Source: Blastocystis sp. Blastoise
Taxonomy: Eukaryota > Sar > Bigyra > Opalinata > Blastocystidae
Direction: 5' to 3'
Assembly: GCA_039096225.1 (NCBI GenBank)
Contig: JBBPEB010000019.1
Coordinates: 1-64,000 of the forward strand
Length of the DNA stretch: 64,000 nt
Below, piece after piece: positions 1 to 13,700 of the stretch. The first letter of the stretch is position 1. The number at the start of each line of letters is the position of its first letter. A model generated the notes under the pieces. It was not told the origin of the DNA. It made no database searches and worked only from the letters and a program-made list of their open reading frames with translations. The position numbers and the translations under genes were made by a program.

Positions 1-846
1 TCTCTTTTATTCATCATCTTCTTATATTTATGTTTTTACTTTTTTTGTTTTTTACAATTTGTTTTCACTCATGCAACGCAATTTACTGATTCACTAAATT
101 TTTTTATTTTTTTCTTTTTCATCTACTATCATTATATATTTAATTGCATTCATTTTAACACAAAAATCATCCTCTAATTTCAGATAGAACAGTTTTAAAA
201 TTCACTTTCTTTTCTTATTCTTCATAGAATTCTTTTTCCTTTTTAGAATTCTTATCATTCTTTTCACTCATTTCTCACTCTTCTCACTCACTTTCTTTCA
301 CATTCAATATTCTGATTCATTCATCTCTCTTTTTTCAGCTTCCTTTCTTCCTGTCCTGTCTTTATTCAATCTCAAAAAACATTTTATATCTCTTTTTTAT
401 CCATTTTTTTATCATTTTAATACTCTTACTTTCATTTTTAGTCACTCTTTCTCATCTAATTTAGTTTATCTCCTCATTCCATAACTTTCTTATTTAATAA
501 ACATTTTTCAATTATTACAAAATTTCATACTTTTACGAATTAAAATATTTAGCAACCAGAAAATATAAATCATGAACTATTTTTTTAATAACATGATTAA
601 ACACAACACTAATTAGAAAAAAAAATAATTGACGAATGATAAAGTACATAAGTAGATAAAAGAATGGTACATATAAGAAATCCACTATATAATTATAGCA
701 ACAACAAAGCATAAATAAATAAATATATATATATATCAACAATAAATAAAAGAACTATTCATATTAATAATTTGAAGTATTATTCTACTAAATAAATAAG
801 AAAACGGAAATTACTAAATAAAAATATATGATTCAATAATGTTTGT
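1..846. other. AT-rich intergenic region, pyrimidine-skewed
   Basis: No gene can be supported. Roughly the first 520 bases are strongly T+C rich on the plus strand with very few G, including repeated TCACTC/TTCTCACTC-like words. The skew disappears after about 530, where the sequence becomes ordinary A/T-rich DNA leading to the 3' end of the Sec1 gene. The minus-strand open frame at 533-742 is an AT-composition artefact with no domain signal. Confidence 0.6.
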
Positions 847-1272
847 TTATTCTGAAAGTTGTTTAATTTGTTGAATATAATCTGGAGCTCTTAACATTTC
901 TGTTGTTCCAATAATAATATTCTTATTATACTTTAAGCCTTCAGAATTGATTTGTTTTAATTCATTATAGCATATGCCTCCAGCGACAAAAACAATAACT
1001 CTCTCTCCTGGCATAATATGAGGCTTTTCTTCAGGTAATCCATACCAGGCCATTTCCTTATGAATAGAAGGAGTATCTCCATCAAAGAGTCTCTTATTTC
1101 TGGCAGCACCTCGAACACTACTGATTTTTGTATGAATAGAAACAGAAGGATAGTTCCCGCGTTGCTCATATTCTTGGCGGGATAAATCACCACTCAAATA
1201 TAAATCAAGAATATCTACTATTTGTGATATATATCGAGTTTTAATTACTTCATTATTACGATCCTTTTTAGC

Positions 1273-1347
<75 letters not shown>

Positions 1348-1657
1348 TGTTGCCATTTCTTTTTGACTAACCAATAAAGAGAAATCCTATATTGATATAT
1401 AATATACAACATATATATATATACTTCTGACGTTTTAATCTTCATATATTTAATATTACTAATATCATCAAAGGATAATAATTGAATTTTTCCCAAGGAA
1501 ATAAGTTCTCTAATTTCTTTATCTGGGACATTATATAAGATACAATAAAGAAGAATAAGACGAATCTATATAGGTTTTAGTATATTATATAGAACTATAG
1601 AATAAGAATAAAACCAAATGAGCATACCTTATCATCTTCTCTATAGATATATATATA

Positions 1658-1688
<31 letters not shown>

Positions 1689-2788
1689 TATACTTAAATT
1701 GTGGATTGCCAACAATATCTTTCAAGGATGAATATAAAGTGATTCTATATATATATGGCTATATATATTTATATATATATATATACCTATTAATAACTGT
1801 GCCCATATCATCACAAGCAGTACATAAATTTTGTTCCTATATATATAATTATATCTATATATATATGAATATATATATATACCATTTCAGTAATAGCTTT
1901 AAGGTTCTTTGTAGCGAATTCAGTCATACATTTCTTCGTCATATTAAAGTGAATAGCTAATTTATCCTTCTGATCACGAATTTCAGGCAATTTCTTCACT
2001 AGATCAGCCAATGTAGAAATATCATTCTATATATATATTCATATATATTGATATATATATATATATATATACCTTTTGAGTATCAAGATATTCTATGAGT
2101 TTGTCATAAGCAGTTTTGATATTACCTATATATATAAATATAACTATATATATAACTATATATATATATATACTTTGTGTATTCAGAATATGCATATATT
2201 TATAATGTTCATAAATAGTATCTTCACGATTAAATATATACGTCTTCTCTCCATCTTTATACTAGAAATATATATATATGTAATAAATCGATATATATAT
2301 ATATATATATATACTTCTCCTTGATCATTAATAGGTAGAACATCCATAAGTAAGCTCTATAGATATGATTGGATAATGAATGTACGGAGTAGAAATATAT
2401 ACTTGATACGTATAATCATGAAGAAGAGGAGAGAGAGGGTCAACTGAACGATCTACTAATAATAAAACACCATGATTCACAAAATTATGATCTGTATGGC
2501 TTTGTTTATAATCTTTCATTAATTGCTCAAAATGTTTGGCAATATCTTCACATGGAAATCCTTTCTATATGATTATATTATTATATTTATATTATTATAT
2601 ATAAAACTATACTTTATTTCGAATAACAGGATCTTCATCCATAACTACACATATTTCTACTAACTATATATATATGTTAATAATAGTATATATATATATA
2701 TATATATATACATACTCGTTTCGCTATTTGAAGACATAATTCGTTATTAAATTGACGACCAAAGAGCTGTACACAACTCTTCTGTATA

Positions 2789-2881
<93 letters not shown>

Positions 2882-3777
2882 CAAAGAATAATATATAATA
2901 TACCTAAAGAAAATAAATTTTCTTCTAATAATTTGACATCAATGTCTAATGTATCAACATCCTATATATATATATTATTATTATTATTATTATATATATC
3001 CTTATTAAAACAATAATAATAAACATAATAATAATAAACAAAATAAAATAATAAACAAAAACATAATAAAATATAAACATAATAATAAACATAAACACAA
3101 TAATAAACAAAATAAAATAATAATAACCATAATAATACCTTGAGGTGTTTGCCTATAACTTTATGTTGTTTCAAGTTCTGTAATGTTTCTTCTTCAACTT
3201 TTCCAAGGAAACGAATATATAAGTCATCATATAGATATGTATCAACAGATAAATCTTTCATTCCACAATATAAAAACCTATATATAGATTATTATATATT
3301 GCAAATATATAAAATCAAAAATATAAAAATAAAAATAAAGCATACTTGTCCCAACAACCTCCTTCTTGGAATTTCTGACTTAAAACACCAAAATCTTTAT
3401 ATAACATCTCAAGATTCTCAGAAGTAGGAGTAATAAAATATAAAGCTTTAACACCATGAACTTCATCACGGATAGATTCAATATGTTCTATCACTAAATA
3501 ATGAAAATTATTAATAGAACAAAAACTAATAATCAAATAAATGAATAAAATAATAATAAATATACAAATGCAGCCATTCTCATAAAGTGTAAAGGCTCCA
3601 ATCGTAGAATTAATTAATTCTTTAGTTTTGTTATCAACGATTAGTATGTATGATTCATTCTTTAAGCATCCAAACACATTTGATAATAAAACTACAGATA
3701 ATGTTTAGCAGAAAGGTAATAAAACACATACAATCCTTCACAGATTGATACACCGAAGATCTTAGTTTGTTTTCCAT
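847..3777 (-). CDS. Sec1/Munc18 family (SM) protein
   Basis: SM proteins bind syntaxin-type SNAREs and promote membrane fusion. The gene starts at 3777 ([15 protein letters not shown]) and is split by about 17-18 short introns, nearly all GTATAT...TATATAG. I could join every junction in frame. Recognisable SM features are ILIVDNKT, then [21 protein letters not shown] early on, [21 protein letters not shown] in the middle, [18 protein letters not shown], and the C-terminal [18 protein letters not shown] followed by the end at IKQLSE. Several introns are almost pure (TA)n. The subtype (Sec1/Munc18, Sly1, Vps45 or Vps33) is not settled from reading alone, though the C-terminal block looks closest to the Sec1/Vps45 type. 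It is divergently arranged with Dad4 across about 250 bp. Confidence 0.92.
1278..1343. repeat. (TA)n microsatellite forming a Sec1 intron
   Basis: About 33 TA units between the exon ending MATI and the exon starting AKKDRNNE (minus strand). The intron is GTATAT...ATATAAAG with essentially no other sequence. Because (TA)n contains only TAT and ATA codons, it has no stop in any frame. Confidence 0.85.
2789..2880. repeat. (TA)n microsatellite inside a Sec1 intron
   Basis: About 46 uninterrupted TA units lie between the exon ending ENLFSL and the exon carrying [10 protein letters not shown]. This is the longest dinucleotide array in the window. Confidence 0.9.
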
Positions 3778-4027
3778 AATAAATATTTGATTAATTTATA
3801 ATTAAATAGTCTGCAAAACAATATAAATTAAAATAACAATTCTTTCTTTCATTTTGTTACGATTGTCCCATCATCAAAACGGTCTCCCACGGTATTTCAT
3901 TAGATATTCCCAAGGATCTCTATATTTCTTATGTTTTTTTACAAATATTTTTAAATATTTCTTTTATAAATCAGAAGGTTATTTCAATTTTATTTACATT
4001 TTTTGATTCGTACAGTGAATAAACTCA

Positions 4028-4363
4028 ATGCAAAGTATATTTATAAAGCTCATTTTTGTTATTTAATTGTATTTTATCCGTAGATCCTCATGAATATCAG
4101 CAAATGAAAATAATTAAAAGAATGGTAAAAACTGTAGATCGTTTGTCAGTTACTATAATGGATCTTACAAGTCAAATGAATGTACATATATATTTTTTTT
4201 TCTAAATTTCTGTGTTTCTAGTTCTATTTATATGTTCTTATATATATAGCAATTAAATGAGTATAAAACAGATATAGATTATGTTAATGAAATATGGACA
4301 AGATATAATACAAAAATTGATTTATCACTTAAAGCAAAACAAAAAATTGAAAAAGGAATATAA
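4028..4363 (+). CDS. DAD4: DASH/Dam1 complex subunit Dad4
   Basis: Dad4 is a small helical subunit of the DASH (Dam1) ring complex that couples kinetochores to microtubules. The model is exons 4028-4034, 4084-4181 and 4250-4363, giving 72 residues. The first exon is only ATGCAAA; splicing makes the start MQNPHEYQQ, matching the family N-terminal signature M-x-N-P-[HY]-E-x-x-Q. It is followed by an Arg-Met-Val / Arg-Leu helix (KRMVKTVDRL) and a second helix with E-I-W-x-x-Y, as in fungal Dad4 (about 70-80 residues). Both introns are GT-AG. Exon phases agree (7 + 98 nt = 35 codons). The coding part is too short to stand out as an ORF. Assignment rests on remembered family sequence, so a profile search should confirm it. 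Confidence 0.75.
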
Positions 4364-4764
4364 TATTTTTTTAAATACATAAAATAGAATATATAAGAAA
4401 AATATATCAAATATATATATGAATACTGTTTAAAAACGAGTATAGACTTTTATCAAATTAGATTTTTAAAAGATGGATGGTATCAAGAAATATTTTTTTT
4501 TTTTAACTATTTTTATTATTATGGTTGTTGATTTGTAGTTATTATTAAAATATATATAAATTTGTTTTGTTTGATTTCTATTCAAGTTTAATACATATAT
4601 ATTTTTAATAACAAAATATATATTTAAAAATAACAAAAGAAATTTATGTAAATATGAATGTGATTGACAAAGAAATATAGTATTATAAAAAGAAAGGTAA
4701 GTATGAAAATAAAGGAGGTTTTGATGTATATATATATATAGTATATAAAAGGATGATGATTCAA
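4364..4764. other. Convergent intergenic region
   Basis: About 400 bp of A/T-rich DNA between the stop of Dad4 (+) and the stop of the stomatin gene (-). It presumably holds both 3' UTRs and polyadenylation signals. No ORF or RNA is supported. Confidence 0.6.
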
Positions 4765-6643
4765 TTAATTCAAATCATCAAAGGCTCCTACTGCAGGCGA
4801 ACTTTCTACTTGGGTATCATTTTCAATAGGCTTTACCTTATCCTATATAGATTGAATAAATAATATTTAAATATATTCATATACTAATTTTATAACTAAT
4901 AAAAAAATGTATTATGAATAATATTGTTAATATAATATATATATAACTAACAAATAAATAATATTGTTAATATAATATATATAAAACTAGCAAATGAATA
5001 ATTTTAAAAGTTCATAAATAGATACATTATTATGATGATAACCATAAGTATTATATAAAGAGCTGATCGTACCAGATAAATAAGTAGCTTCATAAGGTAA
5101 ATAGAGCTTAACATTGTTTTTCTTTAAAGAAATAGATTGTAAGAATTCTAAATATCTCATAGAAAGCATATATTGGGATTGACTCTTAGCATATGCCTTC
5201 ATAACACTATTAATCATATTTAAGGATTGACTTTCAGCTCTAGCGATTTCAATACGAGCTTGAGAGGCACCTTCAGAGATTTTTCGAGTGGATTCTTGTT
5301 CTGCGAGACCATTATTCTGTTTTACAATCTTGGTACCTTCTGAACGAATCTTTAAAGCAGCTTTCTTACCTTCAGCAACAATAAATTGACCACGACGTTC
5401 TCTTTCAGCAATCATTTGAGCCTTCATAGCATCACGAGTAGAAGATCTAGGAATCATATCTAATAATTCCATACGTTCAACACGAATACCCCATCCTAAG
5501 AAACGAGGAAGGAAAGCTTCCTTCATATAACTATATAATATATTTATAATAAATATATTATATATATAATATATATATAATAAAATAATCATATAATAAT
5601 AATAAAATATAATAAAATAATCATATAATAATAATAAAATATAATAATATAATACATATAATATATATATATAATATAAATAATATAATAAATATAATCA
5701 TATAATAAATATAATCATATAATAAATATAATATAAAAAAAATAATATAATAAATATAATATATAATCGTTAATCTTATCTTGAGAAGTCATACATTCTT
5801 GGAAAGTCATTCGACCAAATACTTCTTTTAATTGAGTTTGAGCAACGTTAATAATAGCAGATTGAAGATCATCAACTTCATATATAGCTTTCTTAATATC
5901 AACAATTCTATAATACATCAAAGAATTTACATCTAATAAAATAGTATCCTTAGTATAAACCTATATATATATATATTTAGTTTATTATCTATATTATTAA
6001 ATAATAATTATAGAATCAACATTATTTAAATGTATAAACTTCTTGTCTAAGAAAATCAAAGACATTTTCTCTCTTATCAATAACATAATTAGAAGTACTC
6101 TCATCACGAATAGAACCATCTACACCAATATAAGTCTTTGACCAAGTGAAAATTCTTGGATTATCAATGAAAGGAGCCTTAATATATTATTTTAAATAGT
6201 TTATTTTCATATAATTTTCAAATATATATATATGCTAAATAAAAGATATAACAGAAAAAAAGATAGCAAAAAAAATAGCAAATAAAACGATACAACAAAA
6301 AAAAAACAATAAAGCGATAACAATTTTAAAAAACAAAAACAAAACTTACAATAACATGAATACCAGGATTTAATACTCTATGGAACTTTCCAAGACGTTC
6401 AATAACAATACCTAAAGAAAGTAAAATAAATCATAACAACAGAAAAACAAATTATTTTTTTTGAAATACCTTCAGTTTGATGAACAATGTAAAAAAATCT
6501 CGTAATAATGTATAATATCTATATATGATATGAATATTATATACTCCTAAAGTATGATGTTTAAAGCAAAATGTCTAGAAATATACTATAAGCAATATAG
6601 CAATAATAATAACGGCGATATAAATTCCAGCTAATTCAGCCAT
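4765..6643 (-). CDS. Stomatin/SPFH (band 7) family membrane protein
   Basis: SPFH proteins are monotopic membrane scaffolds that oligomerise in lipid microdomains. The start at 6643 gives a short N-terminal hydrophobic segment (MAELAGIYIAVIIIAIL). Later exons supply IVIERLGKFHRVLNPGIHVI, APFIDNPRIFTW, VFDFLRQEVYTKDTILLDVN and the conserved QLKEVFGRMTFQECM. Next come LPRFLGWGIRVERMELLDM and the long Ala/Glu-rich coiled helix (AERERRGQFIVAEGKKAALK...). The last exon adds DKVKPIENDTQVESSPAVG and ends FDDLN. Read-through of the last intron gives a false C-terminus, so the spliced acidic tail is preferred. The first intron after the membrane segment is not fully resolved, and one acceptor reads TTAAG. 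It resembles stomatin and SLP-2 about equally. Confidence 0.88.
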
Positions 6644-7718
6644 GTTAGTTTTATACGATCAGCCAAAAACGATAAATAGTATTAATATACTCTTTTTAAA
6701 AAAAGATAATCTCTTTTAATAGATCAGTCAGACTGAATACATAAAAATCACTATAAAAAACGGCTATTTTGATTTTCAAGATTATTTTCTAATTTTCCTC
6801 ATAATTTATCTGTTTATCACGGTTCTTCAATTCGAGAACTCTGTTTCATTAAAAAAAACAAGTCTTTATCATCATGTTTCGTTATTTGATTTGTTTCTTT
6901 TTATTTCATCCAATTGACTAATTCTGAAGTTTCTAATTATTGATTTGAACTCATTTCAATATGAGTATCTCGATATTATAGTTCTTATGTAATTCAATTG
7001 ATTCTTTAACATGTCACATTCAATCAATTTTCAAGAATAAAAACATATATATATATATAACAAAAATTGTCACCAATATAATTCAAATGGATTTGCCGAC
7101 ATTTATTCACACTTGAATACTCTTCATGATGATCAAACTGATTTATTCTTACATTCTCATTGCTATTTTCTACAAACAAGATAAATTCATTATTAAATTT
7201 TACAAAAATATTCATTAAAAAAATCAAAATAAACATATATTTCATTTCTTATTCAATAAAATAACTATATCAATTTATAGAATCTATTGAAAATCATATC
7301 ATTCAATTTTATATAATAAAATTATGTACAGATGACTACTACTAACAGATCTTTTACATAAACTCGCAGAATTCTGTTATTTTCAATCTTCTTTTACTGA
7401 TAATTTTTTCTCTACTACACAGTTCTGTCATTAAATCACTAGATGGAACTATTTCATCATTTGAAGCACAACAATTACTTATGAATTACACTATTTCTCA
7501 TAATTTAACTATATTCAGAAGCATCAAGACTATTCTCTTATTCATAAAAATAATTGTTTAACTTATAAACAATATATATCTTTGACTAATGAATAATAAC
7601 AAAAAGATAACGTATTTCCGTGGAAACTTACTGTCATTCCCTAATAAAAATGAAAATTTAGAAAACAATAAATGTTTATTATAAACGCACATTTTTTTTG
7701 TATTCTTAATACTCAAGA
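6644..7718. other. Divergent intergenic region, possible short secreted ORF
   Basis: About 1.1 kb between the stomatin start (-) and the giant gene start (+), so it should contain two promoters. A minus-strand frame at 7024-7245 begins with a hydrophobic, signal-like segment (MKYMFILIFLMNIF) followed by polar sequence with two Cys. It contains a possible GT...TTTGTAG intron but has no recognisable family. I do not call it a gene. Confidence 0.45.
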
Positions 7719-10700
7719 ATGTTATATAAATTCTTTATTTTAGCATTCTTTCTATGTTGCACAGTCTCCAGTAAGTAACTATAAATATAAAATAAATTAA
7801 AATCTTTAGGTGAATATCAATCATCTGAAAGTGAATTATGTGTGAATGTTACAATCATTCGAAATTATGGTTCTAATGCATACAAGGAGTTCATAACTGT
7901 TTATGAAGAAAATACTACAGAAAAACAACTTCAATTTAAAATCATGTATACTTTAGGAGATCCATTAACACAAAATTTTACTACTTGTCTACCTGAAGGA
8001 CTTTACAAAATTGTTTTAATTGATTTGTATGAATTATTAAATAGAATCCATTGTTTTTTATATTGAAATTTCATTTCTTTTAATTTTTTTTTTAATTTTT
8101 TGTGATTATTTTCTTTCATTCTTTTCCTTTTTATAATTGTTATTTCTATAACTGTACAATTATTATTATTTTAATTTATTTTCTACAAATTATTTAATAC
8201 TATTTTTAAATATTATTTTAAATATCTATAAAGGTCAGAAATGGGTTGGTCTGATGGTTCTGATTTTACGTTATATATAAATAATTATTTATTATTATCA
8301 GATAGATTAGAATCCAATAATAAAAAGACTCTTCATTTCAATAGTATATTTTTATTATTATATTATTGTAGTATATTATTATGATTCTATTATGATTATA
8401 TTATTTTATATTATTATTTCCAAAAATATTCTATTACATTATAAAGTAATCCAATTATCACTATAACTATAGCATATTTCCTTATGAATCCTTCGGTTAA
8501 ATGGAAATATAAGAATGTTATATTAATGAATCAGAATTGGTTAGCTAGTAATTACGATACATCAGATTGGGCAGAATATGAATCGAATTCGTTTCCAGGA
8601 TTTGAGACATCTTTACGTTATTATCGATATGAAAATAAAGTATCATTTTCTTTAGTAGAATATCCATTTTTTATCTTTGGATTTCGTTCTCGTGAAGGTA
8701 TTGTCGTTTATTTAAATTCAAAAGAGATTTATAGAAATAACTTCGATAGTAATACTGTAATTAATCCTTTTACTTATGCCAAACGAGAAGATACTTTACA
8801 TATATATCATTATATATCCATTAAAATATCTCAATTGATTAAAGAAAATGAGAATTTTGTTTTAGGTATTGAAATTCATCCTGCATATGAACATATGCCT
8901 GTAGAAGATCATTTTGAAGCATTTATACTTCCAATATATGGAAATAAAATAGAACGATTTCTTTTATCAGAAATTCTTATAGATGATTCTTCTCATTCTA
9001 TTATTCCTCTTTCTTCTCATTCTATTAATTCATATGATTTTAAAAATTCATCATATTCATCATCACATTTGTCTTCATCTTCATCTTCATCTTCATCTTC
9101 ATCTTCATATTTATCTTCGTCTTCATCATCTTCATATTTATCTTCATCTTCATCTTCATCTTCATCTTCATCTTCATCTTCATCTTCATCTTCATCTTCT
9201 AATATATTAATTTCTCTTAAAGATCATAATAAAAATACTTATTATAATTTTAGTAATGATTATGAAAATGTTTTTCAATTCATTCTTACCAATCGTTTTG
9301 AATGGATTAATGCAATTGAAATCACTTCAGGACCTATTTCTGAACTACTTCTCAATTCTAATAATCATCAACAATACTTTTATATGCATATTTATGCTTC
9401 ATTCTCTATAAATGATCCAAAACAATTCATTCATTCTATTCTCTTAAAACCTTTTACAAGTGAAAAACAAACACAATTCTATAAATTTCTAGATCTAGAT
9501 ATAAATCAATATTATTCTGTATTTTATATTTATTTTCAAACTTCTTCAATTTCCTTACCTATTTCTTATCTCTCTTTATCTGAAATTCATTTTTTCTCTA
9601 TTGATGAATCTTCTATCTCTTCCTTTCAATATACAACTAATATACTTAATCTATTTATAAATACATATTTTTATTTTGCTCCTTATTCTTCTGGTTATAC
9701 TTCATATACTATTCTTGATAAGAATGAACTTCCTGATGGAATCCAATTCTGTCATCAAACAGGTACATTCTTTGGTATACCTACTTCAACTATTTCTATT
9801 GTTCTTGCTATTGAAGCTACTCATAGTTTATCTCAAACTACATCTACATTCATCTTACAAATCTATGTAATTGACCCTCATCCTTCTCTATATATTCCAT
9901 TAATTATAGAATATCTTAATAATAATCAACAAAATAATATTACTTCTCTACTTAATACTACCTCTATTTATAATTATTCTTTTATTAATAATAATACACA
10001 ACCTTCCCTTGATAGTAATACAACATATCTATATAATGATGTCAATTTAGATATGGTTCTATTAACTAATAATAATAATACAATTATTACTTCTTTCACA
10101 GGTACATTCTCTCCTTTTCTTCAAAAACTCTATATTCCTTACTCTCTATTCTATGTATATCTCCTTCAACTCAATAATATACCTTGGTCATCTTCATCTA
10201 TTCTCAAAATCTCTTATATAGAAAGAAATACTATATTTCCTTTACTTCAATCAAAACTCTTTATCAAACATCCTATATCTATTCCTATCTCTTTAGAATA
10301 TATTATCTATCCTCATAATGAAACTTTTCTCTGTAATATATATAACCCTTCTTTCTCTTCTAATTGGTATTCACTTGATTATATTCCAGATTCTCAATGG
10401 TTTACTTGTTATAATAATATACTTTCTACTTATCAACCAAATACTTCTTCTATACTCAATAATATTCATCTATTTCGTAAAATATTTCATATTAACGATA
10501 CACTTTCTCTGTATTCTTCTATTGAAATACATATACAAGCTCCTCCTGGTTTAATTCTATATATAAATGATCATCTTGTTTATAAATCAAACATTACTGT
10601 CGATTCTATAGTAAATACAACATATCCTCTCTCTTCTTCTATAGACTCTATTATACGTGTCATTACACTTTCAACAATCTTTATTCATCAAGGAGATAAT

Positions 10701-13700
10701 CTTCTTTCTTTTGCATATATATATCCTTCAGATCTATTTAATCATTTATCAATACAAAATACATATATGTCTCTCAAATTAAATATTCATAATGAATTCA
10801 ATAGTTTATCTTCTTCTTATTCTCTTCAAGGAAAAACAGATAAAGACTCTAGTTTATCCTCTCTTGTAGATGGAAATTATAATACTTCTTGGAAATATAC
10901 TTATATTGCTAAAGAAGAAACATCAATTCCTATAATTATATATATGGGAAATTCATTTGATTCTTATTTTGTTGATGGTTATTGTCTTGTTAAGAATTTT
11001 GATACATATAATAATGATATTATTAATTGGTCTTTCTATGGTTGTGAAGAACAAAATGAAGATGAAAATATTAATTCTTATTCTCAAGGGGATAATGATG
11101 AAAATATTCATATAGAAGAAAATACTCAAAATAATTATTTTTATGTATTCAATAATATGAATAAAAATTTAAAATGTACTCTACTAGATACAAAAAGTAA
11201 TATATATTGGACACAATCTATAGAACGTCGTTGTTTTCCAACTGTATCTCATAATTCTAGTTATCGTATATATCAATTTATCTTTGATCGTGCTTATTAT
11301 CTTGAATCTCAGAATTTTCAATCACTTAATGAAATTGAACTTCTTGTTTATAATAGAAATATTCATCTTAATATACAATATCCATCTAATACAATTCATT
11401 TTCATAAATATGAAACCGTTAAACCAATTCAACCTATTATTACAAAGAATACTCTTTATTCAAATTCATTAAATAAGATATCTTCACCATTGTATCCATC
11501 TTTTTATCTACCTTTATATTCTATTCCTTCTTCTCAAGAAAATTATTATTTTGGCTATCCATTAACAGCTACAAAAGATATAGTACTTCAATTTGCAGGT
11601 ATTTATATTGATTCAAGTAATGGATATATATATGGGCAACCTTTTACATTCACTATACCTGTTAATTATACTATTTATATACAAGATTTATTCGAAAATA
11701 AATATACATTTACATTTTTATTAACAGTATCTTCATGTAAAAATAATTATTCTTTGATATATCTTTCATTTCATACAAATAGTCTAAAGAATAAAACAAG
11801 AATGTATTATATGTTACAACGTTATAATACATCAACAAATCTTTATGATGATATACAATATTCTATAAATGTCCCACCAAATTCTATTTATAATGAAGGT
11901 ATTTGTGTTCAAGAAGGTACATATCAAATTATACTTAGTGATTCTATGCATTCTAGTTGGAATGGAAGTTTTCTTTGTATATATAATAATGATTATTCAT
12001 TAAATATTTGTGGTTTATCTACTCCTGATAATATTGTTGTTCGTTCTTCTTTCATTGTACAACATCTTTATAATGAAGATGATTATTATTGGTATAATCT
12101 TAATAATCAAAATCAATTTTCTCCTTCTAATAATTGGCAATGTACTACACCTGATATGAATATACAAAATAATATAGATACTCCTTATCATCATAATTCC
12201 TTCAAACAAGATCAGTACTTAATATCAAAAACTTATTGGACATATACAACTCCTGAATATTTAGAATATACTAAAGGAATTACACAATATTTTATACTTC
12301 CTATTACTGTAGATAATATTGATCTTTATAGTGCTCTTTCTATTACTTTTTTTTATTTAGAAGGCATTCTTCTTTATATTAATTGTCTTGAAATATATAG
12401 AGATCATTTACCTCTTCAAGATGTTACTAATAATACTTATAGTACTAATAAAGTTCCTTTCTCTTCTAGTCAATATACAACTATTTATATAGCTACACAA
12501 TATTCTGTATTTAATTTACATAATGGTACAAATTATATTGCAGTTGAGATTCATCGTTGTCGTTGGCCTTATTATGATAGTTACTTCTCTCTCTCTTATA
12601 CTCTTATTCATGATCGTAGTTATATGGTTAAAGATGGAATAGTATTATATGATCCATCGACTATTGATGTTAGTTGTCTCTATGCTTTTGATAATAATAC
12701 ACAAACATTTTGGGAAGAAGATAGTTGTTCTAATCTAATAGTTAGCTATCATTTTAAATCTAATAAATTTCAATATATTAATTCTTATAGTATTATTAGT
12801 ACAAATCATTGTAATAATCATCATCCTTCTGAAATCTTATTAGAAGGATCTACAGATAATATTCATTTTTATTCATTACATTATTCAGATTCTATTCATT
12901 TCACTTCATATTCTCAAGAACTTACTTTTGATTTCTATACTCCTTATGTATTTAATACTTATAGATTTACTATTTCTCAATGTTCTAATGATTTATTACC
13001 TGAAGATGATCCTAATGAATGTAATATTCCTGGTTTTCATATTGCAGAAATTCGTCTTTTCTCTAAGCGACTTCATGGACTATGTAAATCAGATGGATAT
13101 TGGGATGTAGCTGTTTATGGAAGTTATGGATTTCAAGATTGTGAAGGATATTTAATTGGTCATAAACGTCGTTATTGTAATGAACAAGGTGAATGGGATA
13201 ATGAAATTATAGATACTTGTCATATTGGACCACCTACTTATTTTATGTATCCACAAACTTTATATACATATTATGTAGATCAAGCAATAAAACCTCTTTA
13301 TCCTGATATAAATACATATAATCTTACATTTTATGAAGTTACTCCTCTTCCTCTTGGACTCTCTCTTGATCGTTCTACAGGAATTATATCAGGTATTCCT
13401 CTTAAAGGAGATAATGAATATACTGCAGTATTACAAGTAGTTAATGATATTGGATATTTAAATACAGTCCTTTTCTTTTCTATTATTGGTACTCAATCAA
13501 AATTATATTGTGAACCTGATTTTATATGGCCAATGACACCTATTAATACTACTGCTAGTAGACCATGTTCTGAAGGACAAATAGGTGAATTTACTAGATA
13601 TTGTGAATTTATAAATATACCTACATGGAAACCTTCTAATAATACATGTCATTATCTTCCTGATTATGTTACTGTTATCTATAAATCAATTTATTTTACT

